A stretch of 64,000 nt of DNA. Origin: Brevundimonas mediterranea. Lineage in GTDB: Bacteria > Pseudomonadota > Alphaproteobacteria > Caulobacterales > Caulobacteraceae. The position numbers and the translations under genes were made by a program. Location of the stretch: assembly GCF_011064825.1 (NCBI RefSeq), contig NZ_CP048751.1, positions 2,604,001 to 2,668,000 on the forward strand, given 5' to 3'. The notes beneath the pieces were generated by a model that ran no database searches, had not been told where the DNA came from, and worked only from the letters and a program-made list of their open reading frames with translations. This document shows, piece after piece, positions 26,246 to 33,421 of this stretch. How positions within the stretch are numbered: position 1 is the stretch's first letter; each line of letters opens with the position of its first letter.

Positions 26246-27358
26246 TTACGCCTTCGGCTTCCGGTAATAGCGTTGCGCCACGAAGGGCATGGCGACGACT
26301 TCGGCGGCGGCGGACTTGCCGCGCACGACGACCTTCAACTCCGTACCCAGCGCGGCATAGGCCGGCGGCACGAAGCCCATGGCGATGTTCTTGCCCAGGG
26401 TGGGGGAGGGGCCGCCCGAGGTGACCTTGCCGATGACGTTCCCGTCAGCGTCGGCGATCTCGGCGCCTTCGCGGGCCGGGGCGCCTTCCTTGACGATCAG
26501 GCCGATGCGGATGCGCGAAGGACCGTCGGCCAGTTCCTTCAGGATGCGGTCGGCGCCGTTGAAGTCGGCGCGCTCCTTGCGTGACTTGGACAGGGCGAAG
26601 GTCAGGGCGCCTTCGACCGGGCTGGTCGTCGGGTCGATGTCATGGCCGTGCAGCGGCAGGCCGGCTTCGAGCCGCAGGCTGTCGCGGGCGCCCAGGCCGA
26701 TCGGCTTGACGCGGGCGTCTTCCAGGATGGTGTTCCAGACGCGCTCTGCCTGATCCGCCGGCACCGAAATCTCATAGCCGTCCTCGCCGGTATAGCCCGA
26801 ACGCGAGACGTAGCAGTCGACGCCGAACAGCATCAGCCGGGCGCATTCCATGAAGCCCATCTCGGCCAGGATCGGCTCATGCGCGGCCATGACTTCGGCG
26901 GTTTCCGGCCCCTGGATGGCGATCAGGGCGCGGTCCAGCACGGTCAGCTTGGCGTCGCCTTCGAGGTTTGCGCTCCAGAAGGCGAAATCCTCGTCCTTGT
27001 TGCCGGCGTTGACGACGACGAACAGGCCGTCGTGATCCGGGCGGCCGGCCATCAGGTCGTCGATGATCCCGCCGTCCTTGTTCAGCAGCAGCGAATACTT
27101 TTGCTTGCCGGCCTTCAGGATTTCATAGTCGCCGGGCACGAACCGCTCGAACTGGGCGGTCGCGTCCTCGCCGGTGATCTTGCACTGGCCCATGTGCGAC
27201 ACGTCGAACAGGCCGGCGTGTTCGCGGGTCCAGCGGTGCTCGGCCAGGACGCCCTCATACTGGACCGGCATGTCATAGCCGCCGAAGCCCACCATCCGGG
27301 CTCCCAGAGCGCGGTGCGCGGCGTTCAGGGGCGTGGTCTTCAGGGCTTGGTCGGTCAT
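26246..27358 (-). CDS. gcvT: Glycine cleavage system T protein (aminomethyltransferase)
   Basis: 370 residues. Takes the aminomethyl group from lipoyl-GcvH, releases ammonia and makes 5,10-methylene-tetrahydrofolate. GLFDVSHMGQCKITGEDA, SLLLNKDGGIIDDLMAGR, SRSGYTGEDGYEISVP and LGARDSLRLEAGLPLHGHDI are the hallmarks. First gene of gcvT-gcvH-gcvPA-gcvPB, under a tandem glycine riboswitch 50 nt upstream. Confidence 0.98.
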   Translation of the reverse strand: MTDQALKTTPLNAAHRALGARMVGFGGYDMPVQYEGVLAEHRWTREHAGLFDVSHMGQCKITGEDATAQFERFVPGDYEILKAGKQKYSLLLNKDGGIIDDLMAGRPDHDGLFVVVNAGNKDEDFAFWSANLEGDAKLTVLDRALIAIQGPETAEVMAAHEPILAEMGFMECARLMLFGVDCYVSRSGYTGEDGYEISVPADQAERVWNTILEDARVKPIGLGARDSLRLEAGLPLHGHDIDPTTSPVEGALTFALSKSRKERADFNGADRILKELADGPSRIRIGLIVKEGAPAREGAEIADADGNVIGKVTSGGPSPTLGKNIAMGFVPPAYAALGTELKVVVRGKSAAAEVVAMPFVAQRYYRKPKA

Positions 27359-27407
27359 GGTTCAGGCTTTCACGGTCGCGTTTGGTGGCGGAGCTCCGCC
27401 GTCTTCG

Positions 27408-27605
27408 CGCCCCCGCTGTCCTGAAGCCTGAGAGATTCCGGCGGTCAGACCACCTTGCTCCGTCGGCGCGCCCTGATCCCGAGAAGGGGGCGACTTTCCA
27501 GCGTCCGTATGCTGTCGCGGTCCGTTTGCCTGAGCGTTTCCGGGGCGGTTGCGCCTTCGGCGTCGGGGGCCGGCCTGCCGGTCCCGAACTCTCCCGCGAG
27601 AGCAT
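27408..27605 (-). promoter_or_regulatory. Tandem glycine riboswitch
   Basis: Read on the minus strand, the first aptamer runs from CGGGAGAG through GCCGAAGGCGCAA and CCCCGGAAACGCTCAGGCAA to CGGACCG; the second contains GCGCCGACGGAGCAA, AATCTCTCAGGC and TTCAGGACAGCGGGG. These are the conserved cores of the two glycine-binding aptamers joined by a short linker. It lies directly before gcvT, and such switches turn the operon on when glycine is high. A 14-nt palindrome GGCGGAGCTCCGCC at 27387-27400 between the switch and gcvT may be part of the expression platform. The rest of the 27359-27773 gap holds the fbp leader. Confidence 0.96.
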
Positions 27606-27609
27606 CCGA

Positions 27610-27639
27610 CCTAAGCCACCGACTCCGGGCCCAAGTCAA
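27610..27639 (-). promoter_or_regulatory. Likely promoter of the gcv operon
   Basis: On the minus strand TTGACT (27634-27639) and CTTAGG (27610-27615) are separated by 18 nt and lie just upstream of the first aptamer, so transcription would begin within a few bases of the riboswitch. The -10 match is weak. Confidence 0.45.
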
Positions 27640-27773
27640 GCGTTGGCGGCTTTCGGAGGCCGTCCGGCGGCGTCATTGTCGCCGTTCGCATCGCCTGTTG
27701 TTGAGTCGCCCTTGCCCTCGCGCCGTTGGCCCGCCAAGAACGGGAACCGCCTCAGCCGCACCGGACCGACCGC

Positions 27774-28745
27774 ATGACCGCCGACCGCACCCGTCTCGAC
27801 GCCCATATCGCCGCGCTCGACGCGCCCGAGGGTCTGAAAGCGGTGCTGACCGTCGTCGCCGCCACCTGCGCCGACATCAGCAAGGTCGTCGCCGGCGGCG
27901 CCCTGGCCGGGGCTCTGGGCGCCTCGGGCCAGATCAATGTCCAGGACGAGGAGCAGAAGAAGCTCGACGTCATGACCAACGACATGCTGACCGACGCCCT
28001 TCTGGCCAGCCCCGCCGTCGCCGGCGTCGCCTCCGAGGAAATGGACGAGGTCCAGCCGGCGACCCATTCGACCGGCCAATATCTGGTCCTGTTCGACCCG
28101 CTGGACGGGTCGTCCAACATCGACATCAACGCCATGGTCGGGACCATCGTCTCGGTGCTGAAGTCCACCACGCCGACGCCGACCGAGGCCGACTTCATGC
28201 AGCCGGGCCGCAACCAGGTCGCGGCCCTCTATGCCCTGTACGGTCCCCAGACCATGCTGGTCCTGACCACGGGTGCGGGCGTGAAGGGCTTCACCCTGTC
28301 GAACGACGGCGACTGGATCCTGACCCACGACGACATCGCCATATCGCCGGACACCAAGGAGTTCGCCATCAACATGTCAAACCTGCGCCACTGGTCCGAG
28401 CCGGTGCAGACCTATGTGGGCGACCTGCTGAAGGGCGACGAAGGCCCGCGCGGCAAGAACTTCAACATGCGCTGGGTAGCGGCCATGGTCGCTGACGTCC
28501 ACCGCATCCTGATGCGCGGCGGGGTCTTCCTGTATCCGTGGGACAAGCGCGAGCCGAACAAACCCGGTAAGCTGCGCCTGATGTACGAAGGCAATCCGAT
28601 GGCCTTCCTGGTCGAACAGGCCGGGGGCAAGGCGACGACGGACGGGACGCAGCCCATCCTGGACATCCAGCCCGAGCATCTGCACCAGCGCATCCCCGTC
28701 GCCCTGGGTTCGGCCAACGAGATCGACGCCTACGCGGGCATGTGA
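27774..28745 (+). CDS. fbp: Fructose-1,6-bisphosphatase class 1
   Basis: 323 residues from the ATG at 27774 (the frame is open further upstream but without family similarity). The gluconeogenic enzyme hydrolyses fructose 1,6-bisphosphate to fructose 6-phosphate. [20 protein letters not shown] is the metal-binding motif, and [20 protein letters not shown] carries the substrate-binding Lys and metal ligand Glu. Its stop overlaps the pncA start (ATGTGATG). The gene is divergent from the gcv operon. Confidence 0.97.
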   Translation: MTADRTRLDAHIAALDAPEGLKAVLTVVAATCADISKVVAGGALAGALGASGQINVQDEEQKKLDVMTNDMLTDALLASPAVAGVASEEMDEVQPATHSTGQYLVLFDPLDGSSNIDINAMVGTIVSVLKSTTPTPTEADFMQPGRNQVAALYALYGPQTMLVLTTGAGVKGFTLSNDGDWILTHDDIAISPDTKEFAINMSNLRHWSEPVQTYVGDLLKGDEGPRGKNFNMRWVAAMVADVHRILMRGGVFLYPWDKREPNKPGKLRLMYEGNPMAFLVEQAGGKATTDGTQPILDIQPEHLHQRIPVALGSANEIDAYAGM

Positions 28746-29377
28746 TGCAGATTTTCGAGACCGACGCTCTCCTGGTTATCGACCCGCAGAACGACTTCTG
28801 CGAGGGCGGCGCTTTGGCGGTCGCGGGCGGGGCGGGGATCATGCCCCTGATCAACCGGCTGGCGGACCGGTTCGACCGGGTGATCCTGACCCAGGACTGG
28901 CACACGCCGGACCAGATCAGCTTCGCCTCCAACCACCCCGGCGCGGCCCCCTTCACCGAGATCGAGGTCGCCTACGGCCGCCAGATGCTGTGGCCCGATC
29001 ACTGTATCCAGGGCGCGCCCGGCGCCGACTTCCATCCCGACGCGGCACCCACGGTGCAAAAGGCCCTGGCCGTGATCCGCAAAGGCTACCACCCGGCGGT
29101 CGATTCCTATTCCGGCTTCTTCGAGAACGACCATCGCACCCCGACGGGCCTGGCCGGCCTGCTGCGCGACCTGGGCGTGACCCGGGTCTTCCTCGCGGGC
29201 CTGGCCTTCGACTACTGCGTCCGCTTCACCGCGGAGGATGCGGTGCGCGAAGGCTTCGAGGCCGTGGTCATCTCCGACGCCAGCCGCGCGATCGCGCCTG
29301 AGACGGCGGCGGCGGCGCGGGACAGTTTCCGGGCGCTGGGGGTGTCGGACATTGAGGCTGCGGCCCTGCTGGGTTGA
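28745..29377 (+). CDS. pncA: Nicotinamidase (pyrazinamidase)
   Basis: 210 residues. Converts nicotinamide to nicotinate in NAD salvage. The Asp of the catalytic triad is in VIDPQNDFCEGGALAV, the Lys in VIRKGYHPAVDSYSGF and the Cys in LAGLAFDYCVRFTAEDA. TQDWHTPDQISFASNHPG carries the metal-binding Asp/His residues. The ATG shares its first base with the fbp stop codon. Last gene on this strand; dinB is convergent 7 nt away. Confidence 0.96.
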   Translation: MQIFETDALLVIDPQNDFCEGGALAVAGGAGIMPLINRLADRFDRVILTQDWHTPDQISFASNHPGAAPFTEIEVAYGRQMLWPDHCIQGAPGADFHPDAAPTVQKALAVIRKGYHPAVDSYSGFFENDHRTPTGLAGLLRDLGVTRVFLAGLAFDYCVRFTAEDAVREGFEAVVISDASRAIAPETAAAARDSFRALGVSDIEAAALLG

Positions 29378-29384
29378 TCTCAGC

Positions 29385-30686
29385 TCACTCCCAGAAATCC
29401 TCCGCCTCCGGAATGCGGGTGAAAGCGATCTTGGCGCCGATGAATTCGGGCAGGCCCGCCTTGGGACCGATGCTGACGGTGTCCTTGCCATAGCGGCGAT
29501 TGAGGGCGTCCAGCGCCTGGGACAGGCGCAGGGACGGGGCCTCGCCGCCCTGATCCGGCCCGGTATCGAACAGGTCCGTCTCGAAGGCGTCACGGGATTT
29601 CAGCCCGTGAACCCCGACACCCACATAGCTCAGCCGTCCGGCCTCCAACTCAGGCTCGACCTTGCGCCACAGGACATCCAGCGCGGTCAGCAGGGCGAAG
29701 GTGTCCTGCGTCGGCGCGACGGGGCAACTCATAGCCGCCGTCTCCCAGCCTCGCCGGTCGCTTCTGGGCGTCGCCTTCGGTCCCATGTCCAGATGCAGGG
29801 TCAGGCTCGCCCCCGTCAGGCCCATTCGCCGCAGCCGCGCCCCGCATTTGACCACCAGCCGCCGCGCCAAGGCGCGCGCCTTGTCCGGGGTCCGCATGGC
29901 CTGGGCCAGGACGTGGCTGTGGCTGATGGAGGCCGGGGGCTTCTCCGGCGTCGGCTCGCTGTCCAGGCCATGCAGGCCACGCCAGATGCGTTCGCCCTCG
30001 ATACTGTTCCAGACCGCGCGCGCCTGCCGGGCGCTCATGGTCCACAGGCCTGCGGTGTCCGCGACGCCCGCCGCCTCCAGCCGCAGTCGCATCCGCGGGC
30101 CTATGCCGGGATATTTCGACAGCGGCAGGTCCAGCAGCGGGCCGGGCAGTTCGTTCGCTCTCAGGATGGTCAACCCGGCCGGCTTCTTCATGCCGCAGGC
30201 GGTCTTGGCCAGGAACCGCGACGGGGCCAGCCCGATGGACGAGCGCAGACAGTCGCCGACATTCTCCAGGATGCCGGCCTGAATCCGTCGAGCCAGGGCG
30301 ACGGCGTTCGCCTCCTGCCGTTCGGGGCCGAGCAGTTCGCACGAACATTCGTCGATGGAGCCGACCTTCCACACAGGCACGTGGCGGTCGATCTCGGCCA
30401 TGATCTTCTTGTGGACCGCGACATAGAGGTCCGGCCGCGCCTCGGCGACGATCAGGCCGGGGCACAGTTTGCGCGCCTCTGACACCCGCATCCCCGTGTG
30501 GACGCCCCAGGCCTTGCTTTCATAGCTGGCGGCGATGGCCCCGGTGTATTCGCTCATCGCTGGCCGGACGATGACAGGTCTGCCCTGCCAGTCCGGGTTC
30601 ATCTGCTGCTCGACGCTGGCGAAGAAAGCGTTCAGATCGACGAACAGCCAGCGTAGGCCCGCGCTGTCTTCGTTCGCCTGTTCCAT
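29385..30686 (-). CDS. Y-family DNA polymerase, DinB-like, SOS controlled
   Basis: 433 residues. Translesion polymerase. LFVDLNAFFASVEQQMNP carries the first catalytic Asp and VGSIDECSCELLG the Asp-Glu pair, so all metal ligands are kept, unlike ImuB, which lacks them. SIGLAPSRFLAKTACGMKKPAGL and PGIGPRMRLRLEAAGV are the thumb and HhH parts. The C-terminal ~100 residues, including SQALDALNRRYGKDTV, look like the tail of UmuC-type proteins, so the protein is longer than E. coli Pol IV (351). A LexA box lies 6 nt before the start codon. Confidence 0.9.
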   Translation of the reverse strand: MEQANEDSAGLRWLFVDLNAFFASVEQQMNPDWQGRPVIVRPAMSEYTGAIAASYESKAWGVHTGMRVSEARKLCPGLIVAEARPDLYVAVHKKIMAEIDRHVPVWKVGSIDECSCELLGPERQEANAVALARRIQAGILENVGDCLRSSIGLAPSRFLAKTACGMKKPAGLTILRANELPGPLLDLPLSKYPGIGPRMRLRLEAAGVADTAGLWTMSARQARAVWNSIEGERIWRGLHGLDSEPTPEKPPASISHSHVLAQAMRTPDKARALARRLVVKCGARLRRMGLTGASLTLHLDMGPKATPRSDRRGWETAAMSCPVAPTQDTFALLTALDVLWRKVEPELEAGRLSYVGVGVHGLKSRDAFETDLFDTGPDQGGEAPSLRLSQALDALNRRYGKDTVSIGPKAGLPEFIGAKIAFTRIPEAEDFWE

Positions 30687-30691
30687 AAACG

Positions 30692-30706
30692 GAACATATC
30701 AGGAAC
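30692..30706 (-). promoter_or_regulatory. LexA (SOS) box of the Y-family polymerase gene
   Basis: GAAC-ATATCAG-GAAC is an exact direct repeat with a 7-nt spacer, the alphaproteobacterial LexA operator (GTTC-N7-GTTC on the coding strand). It lies 5-20 nt before the start codon at 30686, so LexA would sit on the leader and block initiation or elongation. Confidence 0.85.
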
Positions 30707-30751
30707 ATTTAGCGTCGGGAAGATAAAGTGATGTTTGGCGCACTCTTTGAT

Positions 30752-30784
30752 CCGTCATCCTCGGCACAAGGCCGAGGATGACGG
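30752..30784. terminator. Perfect 14-bp hairpin between the deaminase and polymerase genes
   Basis: CCGTCATCCTCGGC (30752-30765), loop ACAAG, GCCGAGGATGACGG (30771-30784). It shares its outer half with the gcv operon elements, so it is a short member of the same repeat family. It lies just after the deaminase stop codon and upstream of the polymerase promoter and could insulate the two; no U-tract follows. Confidence 0.6.
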
Positions 30785-30802
30785 GTGGGGGATGGGATGG
30801 CG

Positions 30803-31828
30803 TCAGACCGCCGCGTAGGCATCCACCTCAGCCAGGAACGCCGCCTTTTCAGTCTCGCCCAGGAACGACCCCTCGAAACTGTTCCGCGCCAACAGCGTCA
30901 CCTGATCCTTCGTCAGCCCCACCGCCGCCGCCAGCCGGCTGTAGTTGTCGTTCACATACCCGCCGAAATAGGACGGGTCGTCCGAGTTCAGGGTGACGTG
31001 CAGGCCCCGACGCAGCATCTCCGGCACGGGGTGGTCCTTCAGGTCATTCACCACGCACAGTTTCAGGTTCGACAGGGGGCAGACGGTCAGGGTCATCTGC
31101 TCGCGCGCCAGTCGCTCCACCAGGGCTTCGTCCTCCATTGAGCGATTGCCGTGGTCCATCCGGTCGATGTGCAGCAGGTCCAGCGCCTCGTGGACATAGG
31201 CCGGCGGGCCTTCCTCCCCGGCGTGGGCGCACAGTTTCAGGCCCAGCTCACGCGCGGCGGCGAAGACGCGCTGGAACTTGGAAGGCGGATGACCGACCTC
31301 CGACGAATCCAGCCCCACCCCGATGAAATGATGCAGATAGGGCTTGGCCGCCTCCAGGGTCGCGAACGCCTCCTCCTCGGTCAGGTGGCGCAGGAAGCTG
31401 AGGATCAGCCCCGAACTGACGCCCAGTTCCGCCTTGGCCCGGTCCATCCCCGCGATCAGCCCCTCCACCACCACGCCGAAGGCCACGCCCCGGTCGGTAT
31501 GGGTCTGGGGATCGAAGAAGATCTCGGCGTGGCGCACATTATCGGCGGCCGCCCGCTGGAAATAGGCGAAGGCCAGATCCTCGAAATCCTTGCGCGTCAG
31601 CAGCACGGCCGCCCCGGCGTAGTAGATGTCCAGGAAGTCCTGCAGGTTCGAGAAATCATAGGCCGCCCGCACCGCCTCGACGCTGTCATAGGGGATGGAC
31701 ACCCCGTTGCGCTGCGCCAGTTCGAACATCAGCTCCGGCTCCAGCGAGCCTTCGATGTGCAGGTGCAGCTCCGCCTTGGGCAGGCCGGCGATATAGGCGT
31801 CGAGGTCGGTGTCAGGTGCCAGATTCAT
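30803..31828 (-). CDS. Adenosine/adenine deaminase family, adenine-deaminase subtype
   Basis: 341 residues. PKAELHLHIEGSLEPELMF holds the two zinc His, LKLCAHAGEEGPPAYV the third His and catalytic Glu, RMDHGNRS the second catalytic His and LNSDDPSYFGGYVNDN the zinc Asp. The LDSSEVGHPPSKFQRVF segment replaces the nucleoside-binding LAGDE of true adenosine deaminases and is typical of the adenine deaminase branch, so adenine to hypoxanthine is the likelier reaction. The ATG overlaps the stop of the vapC gene (ATGA), so this housekeeping-type gene is coupled to a toxin-antitoxin pair. Confidence 0.88.
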   Translation of the reverse strand: MNLAPDTDLDAYIAGLPKAELHLHIEGSLEPELMFELAQRNGVSIPYDSVEAVRAAYDFSNLQDFLDIYYAGAAVLLTRKDFEDLAFAYFQRAAADNVRHAEIFFDPQTHTDRGVAFGVVVEGLIAGMDRAKAELGVSSGLILSFLRHLTEEEAFATLEAAKPYLHHFIGVGLDSSEVGHPPSKFQRVFAAARELGLKLCAHAGEEGPPAYVHEALDLLHIDRMDHGNRSMEDEALVERLAREQMTLTVCPLSNLKLCVVNDLKDHPVPEMLRRGLHVTLNSDDPSYFGGYVNDNYSRLAAAVGLTKDQVTLLARNSFEGSFLGETEKAAFLAEVDAYAAV

Positions 31829-32256
31829 AGGTCATTCTTTCGTGCATAGTCATCCAGACCCATGATCTCGATGTTTGTCGCGTCGGACGCCCGCGTCTTG
31901 GCGATGAGTTTCTTGTCCGCCGTCAGAAGGGGCGCGCCCAACTGTTCGGCGTGGGCGATGTAGAAGCAGTCATAGGCCGGATGGTCCAGCGCGATCGCCA
32001 ATTCCACCGCTCGTTCGATCAGCCTGCGACCGGGCTCTACATCCAGGTTCATGGTTTCGATCAGTGTGACCGCCTGCATCGCCTGATCGCGAGTGATGTC
32101 GCCCATCCGACAGCGCTTCCAGATGATGTTGGCGCATTCCGACAGGATCAGATCAGGCGCCGACCAGGGCTGAGCGCGCAGGGCGGCGACGGCGATGGGG
32201 CTGTCGGGTTCATAGAGCGCGACCTTGATCGCCACGCTCGCGTCCACGACGATCAA
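31825..32256 (-). CDS. vapC: PIN-domain toxin (VapC type)
   Basis: 143 residues from a TTG at 32256 that overlaps the antitoxin stop (TTGA). IVVDASVAIKVAL, the acidic LILSECANIIWKR and HPAYDCFYIAHAEQLGAPLLTADKKL bear the PIN nuclease Asp/Glu residues. VapC enzymes cut tRNA or rRNA when their antitoxin is lost. The longer open frame to 32349 is only antitoxin sequence in another frame. A TTG start should keep toxin synthesis below that of the antitoxin. The stop overlaps the deaminase start. Confidence 0.9.
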   Translation of the reverse strand: MIVVDASVAIKVALYEPDSPIAVAALRAQPWSAPDLILSECANIIWKRCRMGDITRDQAMQAVTLIETMNLDVEPGRRLIERAVELAIALDHPAYDCFYIAHAEQLGAPLLTADKKLIAKTRASDATNIEIMGLDDYARKNDL

Positions 32257-32492
32257 CGAGAATCCCGATCTTCGCGGATCAGGATTTCGGAGGGCGTGCT
32301 GAGCTTTCCCTTGGTGGCGTCGCGAAGGGCGGCGGCGCGGCGCTCCCACTCCGCGTCGATACGAGGCGTCAAAGCCTTGCGAAGGATCTCGCGATGCTCC
32401 GCCTCGGCCGAGCGATTGTTTTCCTGGGCGCGCTTCTTCAGGGCGATGGCGATGTCATCGTCGATGTTGCGGACGTGGAGGTTGACGGGCAT
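32253..32492 (-). CDS. vapB: Ribbon-helix-helix antitoxin (FitA/VapB type)
   Basis: 79 residues from the ATG at 32492, preceded by AAGGAG 6 nt upstream. MPVNLHVRNIDDDIAIALKKRAQENNRSAEAEHREILRKAL is the Arc/MetJ-like DNA-binding domain found in FitA-type antitoxins; the C-terminal half binds and blocks the PIN toxin. An operator-like palindrome lies upstream. The longer frame to 32522 uses sequence lying in the operator. Confidence 0.9.
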   Translation of the reverse strand: MPVNLHVRNIDDDIAIALKKRAQENNRSAEAEHREILRKALTPRIDAEWERRAAALRDATKGKLSTPSEILIREDRDSR

Positions 32493-32503
32493 GGTCGCTC
32501 CTT

Positions 32504-32513
32504 GTGCTAGCAC
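32504..32513. promoter_or_regulatory. Operator-like palindrome of the vapBC pair
   Basis: GTGCTAGCAC is a perfect 10-nt palindrome 12 nt before the vapB start, with CATATAGC next to it giving a second partial half-site. Ribbon-helix-helix antitoxins usually bind such sites to repress their own operon. Confidence 0.5.
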
Positions 32514-32538
32514 ATATAGCATGAGGCCCTCGTCGCCA

Positions 32539-33339
32539 CTAGGCGTTCGACACCACCAGCCGCAGATGTCCAGCCTTGGTCTTCCCTGCGTCGTCGGTCG
32601 GCGGTGGATCGGGCGGCGGAGGCAGGCTGGGCCGGGCGCTCCAGGCCTCGGGCCGTTCGATCCAGCCCTTGGCCGTCTTCAGTCGGTCGGGCAGCATCGA
32701 CTGGGCCAGCAGATTGGAGCCGATCCCGACCAGTTCGTCGGTCCAGTTGGCGATCTGGCGGTTGTGAAGCCGGCCGGGTGGGGCGACGCTGACGATCCGC
32801 TTGTCCGGATAGGCCTCGCGCACGAACCGCACCGTGGCCGCATGGTCCCCGTCGGTGGTCAGCAGATAGACGCTATCGACCCGGTTCGCCGCCACATCGT
32901 CCGCCACCGCCAGGGCCAGGTTGACGTCGCTCTGCTTCTCCGTCGCCGAACTCCAGCCGTGGCCACAGGCGCGGCAATGTTCGCCGTGGACGACGAAATG
33001 GCCCATCAGACAGCGCACGCGCCGGGCTCTCAGCGCCGTCTCATAGCGGAACTGCGCCTCCATCCGCGCCCGGGCCTGGGGCTTGTGTGCGCTGACCCAG
33101 ACGACGCCAGTCAGCCGCTCCATCGGATCGATCAGCCCCCGCCCCAGGGCCCGCAGATCCAGCCACAGCCATTCGCGCCGCTTCTGGTCCAGCAGGGCGT
33201 GAAACAGGTTATAGCCGTCGACATAGAGGACGGCGCGGCGTTTCAGGAACGGCGGCGTGAAATCGCCGGGACCGAAACCACGAATGGCCCCATCGGCCAT
33301 GCGAATGCGCCCGTGATGCTGACCGTAGGGTTTCCCCAT
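32539..33339 (-). CDS. NYN-domain (PIN-like nuclease fold) protein
   Basis: 266 residues. LYVDGYNLFHALLDQ near residues 37-51 and the EKQSDVNLALAVADDVAANRVDSVYLLTTDGDHAATVRF region are the NYN signature with the acidic residues of a metal-dependent RNase active site. An EHCRACGHGW segment in the middle resembles half of a zinc site. The C-terminus has a proline run (PPPPDPPP). The gene ends 47 nt from the vapB start, so it may share a transcript with vapBC, but no role is known for it. Confidence 0.8.
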   Translation of the reverse strand: MGKPYGQHHGRIRMADGAIRGFGPGDFTPPFLKRRAVLYVDGYNLFHALLDQKRREWLWLDLRALGRGLIDPMERLTGVVWVSAHKPQARARMEAQFRYETALRARRVRCLMGHFVVHGEHCRACGHGWSSATEKQSDVNLALAVADDVAANRVDSVYLLTTDGDHAATVRFVREAYPDKRIVSVAPPGRLHNRQIANWTDELVGIGSNLLAQSMLPDRLKTAKGWIERPEAWSARPSLPPPPDPPPTDDAGKTKAGHLRLVVSNA

Positions 33340-33421
33340 CCGTCGTCCGCCCCCTGTCCCCCGTAAAGGTTAATCAGAGGAGCGCAGCGGAGTCCGCGTC
33401 TTTCAGGTCACAGAACGGCGG

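Noticed and set aside
2131..33339. A defence island made of the methyltransferase, NYN protein and TA pairs.
   Set aside because: They are 30 kb apart and separated by core genes, so there is no island.
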